Positions 1 through 10,379 of a stretch of DNA of 64,000 nt are shown here, piece by piece. The stretch lies in contig NC_088796.1 in NCBI RefSeq assembly GCF_011386835.1, positions 26,119,011 to 26,183,010 of the forward strand, read 5' to 3'. The notes beneath the pieces are model-generated. The model was not told where the DNA came from. It did no database searches and saw only the letters and a program-made list of their open reading frames with translations. The stretch is from Chrysemys picta bellii. Lineage: Eukaryota; Chordata; Testudines; Emydidae. Position numbers and translations under genes: made by a program. Each line of letters begins with the position of its first letter. Position 1 is the first letter of the stretch.

Positions 1-1210
1 GGGGGAAGAGCCTGTAGTGAGAACTCAGAGTCTGAAGAAGAAACATCCCCTGGGCTGAATTGGGGAGCCTCAAAACATAATCGCCGGTACCACAGACTGG
101 CGGTTCGACCAAGGTTCAATCCACCTGAGCATTTCCAGGGAAGGGGCACTGGTAGAGGATCGTAGCAGGGGAGACTCTGGTATCTCTAGTATAAACAGGT
201 CTTCCAGGGAAAGAAATCTGGAAGATGCTGGAGGACTATGGCATTGAGAAGACTGAGTCAGTACCAAGGTTTGAATGTGCAGGGATGGTAAGCATGGTAC
301 CCACAAGGCTTGTGGAGGAATTTCTCTGACCTCAGAGTCCTGATGCAAGGGAGATGATGGTACTGAGGCAAGGGAGGGCTGTGCATGTCTCAGTGCCTGG
401 ATGTGTCAATTCGTAACGAGGTAGGCTGCTCCCTGTGTTGTCCGCCAGAAGACTTGTCTGCATGCTGTGATATTGGTGGCTTGCTACTAGAAAGAGCCTC
501 AGCAGTACCCCTAGAAGGATGTGAGATCTCCTTAGTGTGGAATTTATGGGGTGACCTACTCCTCTTCTTTGGCTTTCTGGAAGGAGAAAGGAGGCTTCTT
601 CTTCTACTTAGAAGGTGCTGCTGCCACCAGGGTGGGCTGGGTTGAGACTGATGTACTGCTGGGGCTAATGAATGCTCCATTAGATGGAGCTTCAGTCTAG
701 CCTCTGTCTTCCAAGCCTTGCTTTTAGATCCCATACAGACCTTGCACTTAGACTGGATGTGGGTGTCTCTGTGGCCACGGAGACAATGCAAATGCCCATC
801 ACTGTGGGGAAAAAGACCTGTAGCAGGTCTGGCAGGGCTTAAACTCCAGAGTCTTAAGCATAACCTGGAGTACTGGTGAACCAAAGAAGAAGAAAAAACA
901 GTGGAGTAACCCCCCTTCTAAAACACAATTGTATAAAACTAAAGAAATAAAGAAAACCTTAAGAATAAATAGTATATTAAGAAAGGGGAAAGCTGTAAAA
1001 ATCAATGAACATGCAATCACTCTGTCTCAAGCCGTAGGCTGTCAAGAAACTGAATGGCAACAGGCCTACACCTCCCTCTATGCCCTCACCTGGAGGCACA
1101 AGAGGCTGCTCTGTACAGGTGCAGGCCTGTGGACACCTGCATTCTCCAGTTGAGAGTGCACAGGCATGCATGCATCCTATGGTGGAGTATCCATAGAAAC
1201 ATATACTCAA
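1..1210 (-). mobile_element. DIRS-like retrotransposon fragment A (ORF1/gag part)
   Basis: Degenerate minus-strand ORF1 (gag-like) region of a DIRS-like retrotransposon, cut by the left edge of the window. The minus-strand reading 390-884 contains a short Cys/His region (around 730-830) followed by a basic, Ser/Arg/Pro-rich stretch, as in the N-terminal part of the other copies here. The right end (about 1155-1205) carries a GCATGC...GTGGAGTATCCATAG block that resembles the right ends of the copies ending near 3750 and 21650. The reading frames are broken by stops and shifts, so it is not functional. Assignment to DIRS rests on similarity to the copy at 5311-8575, whose reverse transcriptase is recognisable. 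Confidence 0.55.
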
Positions 1211-1264
1211 GATTCCTGAGTCTCACCATTCCTCTGCTGTCTACAAATATCTGTGAAACTCACT

Positions 1265-1395
1265 GGCATCTGATGAAATGGGCTTTAGCCCACGAAAGCT
1301 TATGCTCAAATAAATTTGTTAGTCTCTAAGGTGCCATAAGTACTCCTCGTTCTTTTTGCTGATACAGACTAACATGGCTACCACTCTGAAACCTG
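1265..1395 (+). repeat. Penelope-like element 3' tail
   Basis: Short copy of a common reptile repeat with the core CCCACGAAAGCTTATGCTC, then TTAGTCTCTAAGGTGCC, ending with an ACTAACATGGCTACC block. The same core follows a GIY-YIG coding remnant at 23140-23225, which is why I call it a Penelope-like 3' end rather than a SINE. No coding sequence remains. Confidence 0.55.
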
Positions 1396-1608
1396 TCACT
1401 GGCAGACTGTGTGTCTCCTTCTTCTCTAGTGGCTCCTCCACATAGAGAATGACAACATACTACTGGTATCAATTATTCTGTTAAGTGTCAGAGACTATGA
1501 TTTGGATCTAAAAGGGTCCAACCCTACTGATGACCCATGCAGGTGTCAATATGTTTCCACATATTCTATGGTTTCAGGTTTGTTTGTTTTTTCCAAATAT
1601 GTAGGACC

Positions 1609-1672
<64 letters not shown>

Positions 1673-2326
1673 CATTAGAAGAATGTTAATATTAACAAAG
1701 TCAAGCAGACAAAAGTTAGGAAATGCCAAAATTAAGTTTGCCTGTACAAACTTAATTAAGTGCATATTAATTATGACATTCTTTAATTGCATACTATTTA
1801 TTTCTACATGATCCCTGCCTCATTCAGTCCAACCCATTGATCAAAGAGGATAAAACAAAATACTGAACAGCTGTTCATTCAGTGAGCTCTGTCCATCCTG
1901 TGCACTGAATGTGGCAGGGATTGTGTAGAAAAAAATAGTATGTGATCATGTAATTACACTGTGATCATACACACAAGGAAACAAAATTAAGGCTACGGGG
2001 CAATCTTAACACTGGCATTTTCTAATTTTTGAGTGCCTGACTTTTTTAAATGTAGTTTGTGTGCAGCAATATGAACATGCAGAAAAGAGGCCACTGTAAG
2101 TGACTGCTCTCTGGATCCTGTTTGTGAAGCGTGATTTGAACATTGCAGTGTTGCAAGGTGCACTCCAGCTATGCCACACATGAGCTAGTCAACATTACTT
2201 ATGGTCCAATGCACGGAAAGCTGCAGAGAGGTCAAGCAGAATTATCACGGAGATGTGTCCTCTATCCATTGGCATGAGGAGCTAATGAGAAGTTACTGAA
2301 GTGTAACTGGAGGCTCATCAAGTTGT
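1396..2326. other. Non-coding stretch with an (AC)n microsatellite
   Basis: No exon or recognisable element was seen here other than the microsatellite. In CPLANE1 coordinates this should lie in intron sequence beyond the sixth coding exon. Confidence 0.5.
1611..1671. repeat. (AC)n microsatellite
   Basis: About 30 uninterrupted AC dinucleotides. A Val/Cys reading on the other strand is an artefact of the repeat. Confidence 0.97.
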
Positions 2327-3750
2327 ATGGTCTCTATCTGTATTCCACTGTGGGGGGTTATGCATACACACCATGCGCCCAGAGCTGAAAAATTTGAAAG
2401 CAGTGTCCACTGGTCCACACATGCACCCTGGCACATCTTAGGGGCATGGCCTCTCTACTACACAGATGGAGGAACAGCCACGACTGCCCCCTTGTGGGCA
2501 GAGCCAGGACACCCATACCTGCCCCGCTGGAAGCAGAGAGGTGGAACCAGAACTGGAAATATAGAAGGCAGGCATCTGTCCTTGGGAAGATACGCTCTTT
2601 TGGGGACATAATTCAAGGTTGCCCCAATGAAGTCAAGATTATGTGGGGGTGAGAACAGATTTTTCAGAGTTTACTCTGACTCCCCGTGAAGAGAGAAGGT
2701 GCAGCATCATAAAAGTTGATGCACAAGCTTCCTGGTGGCAAGGAAAAAGTCAGCAAGATAGGGGAAGACAATGAGACCATGACTTCTGATGTGAGCTGCT
2801 ATTACTAGTGAGAACATCTTGATCAAGACTCTGGGGACGACAGATATTCCAACATGACCATGAGAAAGGGGGAGGGATAGCTCAGTGGTTTGAGCATTGG
2901 CCTGCTAAACCCAGGGTTGTGAGTTCAATCCTTGAGGGGGCCATTTAGGAATCTGGGGCAAAGATTGGTACTTGGTCCTGCTAGTGAAGGCAGGGGATTG
3001 GACTTGATCCAGTTCTATGAGATAAGTATATCTCCATATATTATATTATTATATTATATTATGAAATCTGAATTTGTGAATGAAGCGGTTGAGATGGCGG
3101 AGGTTGAGGATAGGTGTCCAAACAGCCTTTCTTTTTGAGTAACAGGAAGTAAGGAGAGGAAAAACCCACTCCCTTGGTATTGAGTAGGGAAGAATTGTAT
3201 CAATCCTCTCTATGATAGGGAGTTCACCTTGTTTGAGAATATTCTCATGAAAGTGGTCCCTGAACAGGGGTAGAGAGGGTTTTTTGGAGAAGATAGGGAT
3301 GTAAACTCTATCATTTAGCCAGACTGGATGATGTTCAGCACCCACTTGTCCATTGTTATTGCACTTCAGGTGTTGAAAAGAGTGCTAAACAACCCCCAGT
3401 GTGTAGGGGGGGGTCAGGAAGTGTTGGGCTTAGTGTTTTGCGGCTCTCAAGCACCCATCAAAAATAACATCAAGGCAGAGGCTGAGATGTATGACTGTTA
3501 AAACTATTTACAAAACTAAAACTAATTCTTGCTTTGTAGGACAAAGCTGAAGCTATGGACACTGGTGGCTCCAAAAACGAGTACGTGGGGGGGAATTGAG
3601 AGGCGGTCTGCCCCGCCCTTTATCCTGTCAGATGGAGGCATGAGGTGAGCCAGGTCGCACACGCAGACCAACAGACACCAGCTGCGTGCACACGGTGCAC
3701 ATGCATAACCTCCCACAGTGGAATACAATAGGGACCATTACTCAAAGAAC
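2327..3750 (-). mobile_element. DIRS-like element with inverted terminal arms, internally deleted
   Basis: The two ends are inverted copies of each other. The arm 2327-2384 (ATGGTCTCTAT, TATTCCACTGTGGGGGGTTA, TGCATACACACC) matches the reverse complement of 3681-3738. Between them, minus-strand frames encode DIRS-type reverse transcriptase pieces. One, 3060-3345, contains PILNLRHLNRFI. Another, about 2640-2866, contains RVFTKMF and FPYLADF, a decayed YLDD box. The roughly 60 residues normally between these pieces are missing, and a SINE occupies that position. Inverted terminal repeats fit DIRS elements and not LTR elements. No tyrosine recombinase is left. Confidence 0.65.
2869..3063 (+). repeat. 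tRNA-derived SINE (tortoise Pol III SINE type)
   Basis: The 5' part is tRNA-like. An A box, TAGCTCAGTGG, lies at 2878-2888 and a B box, GGTTGTGAGTTCAATCC, at 2915-2931. A tRNA-unrelated body with GGTCCTGCTAGTGAAGGCAG and GATCCAGTTCTATGA follows; this resembles CR1 3' ends, which suggests CR1 machinery mobilised it. An AT-rich TATTA microsatellite ends the copy. This architecture is characteristic of turtle SINEs and is the strongest single clue to the host. Confidence 0.85.
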
Positions 3751-4137
3751 CTTTCATGCCAGGGCTGTGTCTATTCTGTGCTTCAGGCTATAGCCTGACT
3801 GTGAAGCGTTCAGGATAATGGCAGATGGTCAACATGTTGCTTGAGCTTAGTTGTCACTACTTTCTCAATCACTTTTCCTAGTAATGGAAGGTCAGATATA
3901 GTGTGTTAGTCGGAGAGAATTTCTATATCAAGTTTTGGTGTTTTGAGAATCAAGCAGATGATCCATCTTCCTGAGAGCCATGCTTTTCTGAAGAACTTCC
4001 TAGCTATAAATATGGTTATGATTAAATAGAAAGCCTATCTGAGAGGCAATTTTAAAACAATTTAATAAGGTCACTTTTAACAAACTGTATTCTATTTGCA
4101 AGATTAGCTTTAGTGATCTACTTTCTACCAGTCATAC

Positions 4138-4294
4138 CTTTGGATCATTTTGATTAATGGCTACTGCCAGTAAGAGTCCATCCCTTGAAAATGCAGTAAG
4201 CAAAGCTCCTCTCGACTTTACTGACACACACACTGGAACCAGAGTGGGCAGAGAACATGCTTGCTGTGCCCAGTGGATATGATAAGGTAAAGAA
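4138..4294 (-). CDS. CPLANE1: CPLANE1 coding exon 6 (residues about 226-278)
   Basis: The minus-strand exon encodes SLPYHIHWAQQ, then VKSRGALLTAFSRDG and a segment ending NQNDPK. I recognise this as the N-terminal propeller region of CPLANE1, a ciliogenesis and planar-polarity effector that acts with INTU, FUZ and WDPCP at the basal body to recruit IFT-A; loss causes Joubert syndrome 17. The acceptor is a poly-pyrimidine tract ending TTTACAG just above 4294, and the donor is AAG|GTATGA at 4137. The exon is 157 bp. It completes a codon left two bases full by the 9890-9996 exon and ends in phase 0. The next exon lies outside the window to the left. Confidence 0.93.
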
Positions 4295-4377
4295 CTGTAA
4301 AAAAAAAAAAATATATTAAATGAGAAATAATGGTGCATAAACAAACGAGGGAAATACAACCTAGATGGAGCTAATAA

Positions 4378-5310
4378 AAGATGGGTGCACAACTAGTTAG
4401 AAAACCGTTTCCAGAGAGTCATGATCAGTGGTTTGCACTCAAGCTGGAAGGGCATATCAAGTAGGGTCCCACAAGGGATCAGTTCTGGGTCCGGTTCTGT
4501 TCAATATCTTCATCAGTTATTTAGATAATGGCATAAAGAGTACACTTATAAAGTTTGTGGATGATACCAAGCTGAAAGGGGTTGCACGTGCTTTGGAGAA
4601 TAGGATTAAAATTCAAAATGATCTGGACAAACTGGAGAAATGGTCTGAGGTAAACAGGTTCAAATTCAATAAGGGCAAATGCAAAGTACTCATTTAGGAA
4701 GGAACAATCAGTTGCACACCTACAAAATGGGCAATGACTGCTTAGGAAAGAGTTCTGTGGAAAGGGATTTGGGGGATCATAGTGGATCACAAGATAAATA
4801 TGAATGAACAGTAACACTGTTGCAAAAAAAGCAAACATTCTGGGAGGTATTAGCAGGAGGGTTGTAAGCAAGACACAAGAAGAAATTCTTCTTCTCTACT
4901 CTGCACTGAATAGGCCTCAACTGGACTACTGTGTCCAGTTCTGGGTGTACTAACTGGAGAAAGTCCAGAGAAGATCAACAAAAAAAATAAATAAAGGGTC
5001 CAGAAAACAACCTATGGGAAGACTGAAAAAAAGTGGGTTTGTTTAGTCTGGAGAAGAGAAGACTGGGGGTGAGAAGGGGGGGATGAGAACAGTTTTCAAG
5101 TACATAAAAGGGTGTTACAAGGAAGAGGGAGAAAAATTGTTCTCCTTAACCTCTGAGGATAGGACAAGAAACAATGGGCTTAAATTGCAGCAAGGGTGGT
5201 TTAGGCTGGACATTAGGAAAAACTTCCTGTCAGGATGGTTAAGCACTGAAATAAATTGTCTTGGGGGGTAGTAGAATCTCTATCATTGGAGATTTTTAAG
5301 AGCAGGTTAG
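4378..5310 (+). mobile_element. CR1 LINE fragment (reverse transcriptase to near the 3' end)
   Basis: The sense strand encodes CR1 reverse transcriptase pieces in broken frames: [21 protein letters not shown] (a decayed FADD box), NDLDKLEKWSEVNRFKFN, then the thumb and C-terminal region with RNNGLKLQQG. Both ends are truncated. The copy stops abruptly near 5310, where DIRS-like sequence in the opposite orientation begins. It lies in the CPLANE1 intron upstream (in gene sense) of the 4138-4294 exon. Confidence 0.88.
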
Positions 5311-6464
5311 ATGTGGAGCGGGATCTTGGACTGCAACCACCTGTCCTGAGTCTGTAGGTCTCCTAGCTGGGTCCCCCAATGCAGGTCTGACGTATCTGTT
5401 ACTAAGGTCATGGATGGTTTAGGGGTGCTGAATGGGACTCCTCCACAGACCATGCGAGGGTCCAACCACCAGCCTAGGGTATCTAAAACTCGCACCGGTA
5501 TTGTTACTACCAAGTCTAAACTGTCTCGACTTAGGTAATAAGCTGAGGCGAGCCACGCCTCGGCTGGCCTGAGCTTCAGCCTGGCATGCCTGACCACATA
5601 GGTGCATGCCACCATGTGTCCCAGGAGACTGAGGCATGTCCTCGCGGTCCTGGTGGGATATTGTCTGAGAGTCTGAATGACGTTTGATAGTATTTGGAAT
5701 CTAGATTCTGGCAGAATGGCTCTTGCCTGAACCGAGTCCAGCACCACCCCAATGAATTCTATTCGTTGAGTAGGTGACAACATCGACTTGTCCACATTGA
5801 AGAGACCTAGTCTCTGGAAGGTCTCTCTGACTAACCGGACCTGGGAGTCCACCTGCTCCCTGGAGTGTCCCCGCAGCAGCCAGTCGTCAAGGCAGGGATA
5901 CACCTGCACCTACCTCTTGCAGAGAAAAGCTGCGACCACGGACATGCACTTGGTGAACACCTGGGGGGCTGCTGATAACCCGAATAGGAGCACTGTGAAC
6001 TGATAATGTATGCAGTTGACAACAAACCTCAGGAAATGTCTGTGGGCCGGCCAAAATGGCTATATGAAAGTATGAGTCTTTCATATCAAGGGCGGCATAC
6101 CAGTCCCCTAGATCCAAGGAAGGAATAATTGTGCTCAGGGAGACCAAGCGGAACTTCAATTTCACCATGAACTGATTGAGTCCTTGCAGATCTAAGACGG
6201 GTCTGAGACCCCCCTCCCCACTTTGTTTTGGGGATTAGGAAATAACAGGAGTAGAATTCCTTGCCCCTTAGCTCCTGAGGAACCTCCTCCACTGCTGCTA
6301 CAGCGAGAGGCGATTGCACCTCCTGGATAAGGAGTTGCTCGTGAGAGGGGTCCCTGAAGAGGGACAGGGAAGGGGAGTGGGAGGGAGGGAAGGAGCAGAA
6401 TTGGAGAGAATATCCCACTTCTACAGTGCGAAGAACCCAGCGGTCTGATGTTATATGGGACCAC
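5311..6464 (-). pseudogene. DIRS-type reverse transcriptase / RNase H remnant
   Basis: Three overlapping minus-strand readings follow the order of a DIRS reverse transcriptase. The first has EEVPQELRGKEFYSCYFLIP (about 6230-6320). The second has LGDWYAALDMKDSYFHI, carrying the first catalytic Asp. The third has a CLDDWLLRGHS catalytic box (5860-5900) in place of YLDD, then PTQRIEFIGVVLDS. The reading ends with VTDTSDLHWGTQLGDLQTQ, which looks like the start of the RNase H domain. The frame changes between these blocks. The 'LDDWL' motif and the closely following RNase H are why I choose DIRS over Ty3/Gypsy. Confidence 0.75.
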
Positions 6465-6699
6465 GCACAGTAGAAGTGGGGATAGATGGTTCAGAAGTGG
6501 GGGGAAGGATCCAGGATAGTGGCTGGTACGCTGTCCTCAGGCATCCCTTGAAAATCCTTGCTTGGACCCCGACGATGGCTTGGCTGAGAGAGGGTTGGAA
6601 GGTCTATGCCTATTATTCCTACCCCTACAGCGGTATGAATCCTGCCTCGGGAGGGGCTGGTATTGCTTCTGCTGCTGTTAGGGTTGAGACTTGAAGGGT

Positions 6700-8266
6700 T
6701 TTCTCTGGGTAGCAGGAGTGTTCATCCCCAGAGATTTCATAGCTGTCCTCAAGTCTTTTAGACTATGAAGCTTCGAGTCTATCTGGTCTGAAAACAGCCC
6801 TGCACCCTCAAAGGGAAGGTCCTGCAGGGTCTGCTGAACTTCCAGGTGAAGCCTGGAGCCATGCGGTTCTCCTCATGACCATCCCAGAGGAGATGGTACG
6901 TGCTGCAGAGTCAGTGAAGTCGAGGGAGGCCTGCAGGGATGTCCTGGCCACTGCCTACTCCTCCTCAACCAGAGCCGAGAACTCAGCCTTCAACTCAGTG
7001 GGGAGCAACTCCTTCTTTTTGGACATAGAGTCCCACGAGTTAAAACTATACCTGCTGAGGATAGCTTGTTGGTTAGATATCCTCAGTTGTAAGCCCCCCA
7101 CAGCATAAACTTTCCTGCCAAGAGGTCCATATGTTTGGCCTCTTTAGCCTTGGGAGCCGGCACCTGCTGCCCCAGACGCTCCTTCTCATTTACCGCCAAG
7201 ATCACCAGGAGCAAGGGTGTGGGTGGGAGAATAAAAACTCATATCCCTTGGAGCAAACAAAGTGTTTTCTCTCTATACCCCGGCAGTGGGCGGAATGGAG
7301 ACTGGAATCTGCCACAGGGTATCATAATTGTTGTAAATAGTTTTAATGACCAGCAACGACACTCTGAAAGGACCTTCCAGGGTGAGAATGTCCACCATCA
7401 GGTCCTCCGACTCGATGACTTCCTCCATCTGTAGGCTCATGTTATGGGCAACGCGGCGGAGCGGATCCTGGTGCGCCCTGCAGTCAATGGGCAGAGAACC
7501 TGAAGCTGACGCTCCTGCCACCACCTCATCAGGCGAAGATGATGAGGAAGTCAGTGGAGGTACAGGGTCCTCATGACCCACTATGTGCCCAGGATGCTCC
7601 TAGGTAGCATTGGTATCCAATGTTTCGGCATGGTCAGATGTGACCAGGCTATCAGTGGGTCTGGAGCCAGTTCTGCTGTCTCCTCTGTAGTATAAGTGGG
7701 GAGGTCTGGATAGGGTCACCTCTGTAGCACGAAGGGCAGGTCTGTCCACGGGCGACCGTGCAGGAGGATGCCCCAATGCCACAGACCTAGAAACCCTGGA
7801 AGGGAGCCTGATGGTAAGCCCAGGGGGTCCAGAAGGGCCATTGCACAGCGGGTGGCAACTATAGCTGCCAGGTCAACTGCACATCTCTCTGGCACTTATC
7901 CAACCTGTGCCTACTGCACCACAAGTAGTAGGAGTTGTCATCCTCGGGATCCTCGGATTCTGATGCCAACCAGGTTCTCCACACCGAGCTCAGGCCCGGG
8001 ACTTGGAGGTCAGGTGCCACTGGACGGACTGTAGCTTCCATTAACGGCTGCTTCAAACAGAAGTCGCATTCCTTCCTAGTTCTGGGCTTGAAAGCCTTAC
8101 AAATCTTGCAGTGTTCAGACTGATGCACCTCCCCTAAACACTTGAGGCATGAGTCGTGGGGGTCGCCGTTGGGCATAGGCTTCTTGCATATACCGCAAGA
8201 TTTAAATCCTTGGGCTTGAGGCATGCCCCAAAGCCCAACGTGGGATGAGAGGAGAACGACCCACAA
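6700..8266 (-). pseudogene. DIRS-type ORF1 (gag-like) remnant
   Basis: The minus strand from 8266 encodes a Cys-rich start: CGICKKPMPNGDPHDSC, LKCLGEVHQSEHCKIC, then KAFKPRTRKECDFC. An acidic linker and a region around 7273-7581 (EEVIESEDLMVDIL, VSIPPTAGV) follow. The Cys pattern suggests zinc binding, probably for nucleic-acid contact in the particle. The 18.6-21.6 kb and 10.4-12.1 kb copies carry related but diverged versions of the middle region. Several stops and shifts make it a pseudogene. Confidence 0.65.
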
Positions 8267-8934
8267 ACAAAGTCTATCCTAACTACAAATAACAATAAAC
8301 TAACTACAAAACAAAAACTGGGTAGGACTAAGTAATAGCTAAGGGAACACTTGAAACTGCATTTCGCTTGCTTGCAACACCACCACGGACGGTAAGAAGG
8401 CACTGAAGGGGGGTCGGGTTGGCAGGATCATATATTGAGCGCCATGAGGGCACCACTCCAGGGGGCTCCCTAGCCAACCCAACAGGAGCTGCTGAGGTAA
8501 AAAGCTTCCGACGACCGTGCATGTGGCACGCACACACCTGATTGTTCACATTGATTCCAATCATTTGAAGAACTAATATTAACAAATGGAATCGAGGTCA
8601 GAGAAAAGCAATACCCATGATTAGGTGGTGGGAGGGATTGATTTCTGAAGAAATATTAAAAGGGCTAAATAGGCAAAGCTTTGTCGATACATAAAAGTTG
8701 TACCACTTTAATTCCCATATAGTTAAAATGGTACAACCCTCATAGTGTGGATGCAGATATACCCCTGTTAATATGTTTCCCATATGGGAAGGGGAATAAG
8801 GTATACCAATATACAGCATCTTTATACCAGTTTAACTGCATCCACAAAGGGCTGTACCGCTATAACTAAATCAGTAAAAAGTCTCTGTTCCAGCAACCAA
8901 CACAGTTATTCTAATACACAACCTGTGTGTAGAC

Positions 8935-9300
8935 CAGGCCTAGAAATGACAAACAGGGATACAGTAAAAACCCAATTTATAAATATTTGAAGGAAGTGAG
9001 AGAGGACGACAAGTTACCTAAGGTGTGTATGGAGGTGTATCACAGACTAACAGGAAGAAACTAAGAAAGGGAAAATATAGGAAAACTATCAGGAATACTT
9101 CCTGACAGTAAGCTACATTATATTCTAGGCTAATCTCCCAAAAAACTGATAGAACCTTCATTTCTTGAGATTTGGACAAAACACTAGCCAAACACTAGAC
9201 AATATACTGTAGGAAACAATATAATTTTGGCTGGGAATGGACTGGACGATCTAATATGTCTAATATCTCTAACTTTTCTGATCTTCTGTACAGGGGCATG
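8935..9300 (+). repeat. Old CR1 3' fragment
   Basis: The sense strand resembles the last part of a CR1 ORF2 and its 3' UTR: AATACTTCCTGACAGTAAG, then AGAACCTTCATTTCTTGAGA, then GACTGGACGATCTAATATG. These mirror the order in the better-preserved copies at 32.1-33.5 kb. The copy is strongly diverged and its ends are uncertain. Confidence 0.55.
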
Positions 9301-9889
9301 TTAACAGCATTCATTTCCAGGTCAGGAGATGAGTGAGTAAAAACTTATGGCCCGCATTCCAAATCATGAGGCCCTAAACAGAAATTCCCCCCTCTCTCTC
9401 TTCAGTTAAGTGTATGCAGTTGCTCTTTCACAAAATACAAGATTGGAGCAGAAAACCTCAGCTCAGAACTCCTATGCTTTATGCAAATTAGCTGACATTG
9501 CCTCTGAGCAGCTTCTTCCCAAAAAATCAACAGTAAAAACAGATCAATGTATCCAGTAATAATTCACTCTGAAATAAAATTGTTTGTTTTTTTTCTTAAA
9601 TTAAACATTATGAGCCCTGTATTCAAAGTTAGGGAGGTGCATTTGTTGTTTATATATCTGTGCATGGACTAGCTTATGTGTATATATAAGTGCTGCAGGC
9701 TAGCCATGCACGCTTGCAAATATCTGATTTGTTCATGCACCCTAAGTATTGGTATTCATAAGCTAGTTTGGCATAAATGTCCATGGTTGTCCACTCATTA
9801 CTCTGAAAACTTGACTTCAAAATGCTTTATCAAAAATAAATCAACTATTCCTTGTAAAACTGGCAAAATTTCAAATACTTTGAACTCAC

Positions 9890-9996
9890 CTAATGTATTT
9901 GAAGCTGTTTTCATGCCACTGCAGGGCCAAAAATGTCAGCATCAAGCGTTCCCCAGAATAAAACACGAAAGAGCACAAGCAGCAGTCACCTAGTAT
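9890..9996 (-). CDS. CPLANE1: CPLANE1 coding exon 5 (residues about 191-226)
   Basis: The minus-strand exon encodes GDCCLCSFVFYSGERLMLTF followed by LALQWHENSFKYI, which corresponds to the matching segment of CPLANE1. The acceptor is TTTTGCAG directly above 9996 and the donor is TTAG|GTGAGTT at 9889. The exon is 107 bp, starts in phase 0 after the 21935-22167 exon and leaves two bases of a codon to be completed in the 4138-4294 exon. It is too short to stand out as an ORF and was found from the conserved protein order. The introns on either side (about 5.6 kb and 11.9 kb) are largely transposon sequence. Confidence 0.93.
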
Positions 9997-10379
9997 CTGC
10001 AAAAGAAACATTTTTTTTCTTTTTTTATAAATGTACTTGATCAGTGCAATATCTATTACTACAATTAAAATTAAATTTAATACAATATTTTTCTCTTAGC
10101 TCTAGAAGTTAGGACAAACCAATAAAAGCAATTTGCCAACCATGCTGTAACCTTGCTTAAACTATCCCAGTATCTTACAAGATACAACATTTTGGTTGCC
10201 TAAGAACTGAATATGAGATGGACTTGCCTGAGTAGGTAATAGATTACATAATCAATCTAACTATGCAATTTATCTTGTCACACTGTATTAATATTCAGTT
10301 GTGGTAATAATTCAAATTACTCATTTTTTGTTTGTACAATTAAACTAGAGCACTACAGACCTCTATAGGGTCCCACACT

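Larger units (their letters stand above)
5311..8575 (-). mobile_element. DIRS-like retrotransposon B (gag through RNase H start)
   Basis: The longest DIRS-like copy in the window. Read on the minus strand from right to left it has a terminal block (about 8518-8575, with a GAAGAAC-type end shared with the copy ending at 3750), an ORF1 with a Cys-rich domain, the reverse transcriptase, and the first residues of RNase H, where it is cut at 5311. The tyrosine recombinase and methyltransferase-like regions expected downstream are missing. Frames are broken throughout. It is inserted in a CPLANE1 intron in the same orientation as the gene. Confidence 0.75.

Noticed and set aside
1574..1792. Minus-strand open frame with a long Val-Cys run
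   Set aside because: It is the translation of the (AC)n microsatellite.
2869..2941. Possible tRNA gene
   Set aside because: Pol III boxes are present, but the sequence continues into a SINE body and tail, and the cloverleaf arms are degenerate.
1..4137. A seventh CPLANE1 coding exon
   Set aside because: I looked on the minus strand for the segment that should follow NQNDPK and did not find it; it is probably beyond the left edge.
5419..6025. Plus-strand and alternative minus-strand frames over DIRS-like copy B
   Set aside because: Shadows of the reverse transcriptase frame.
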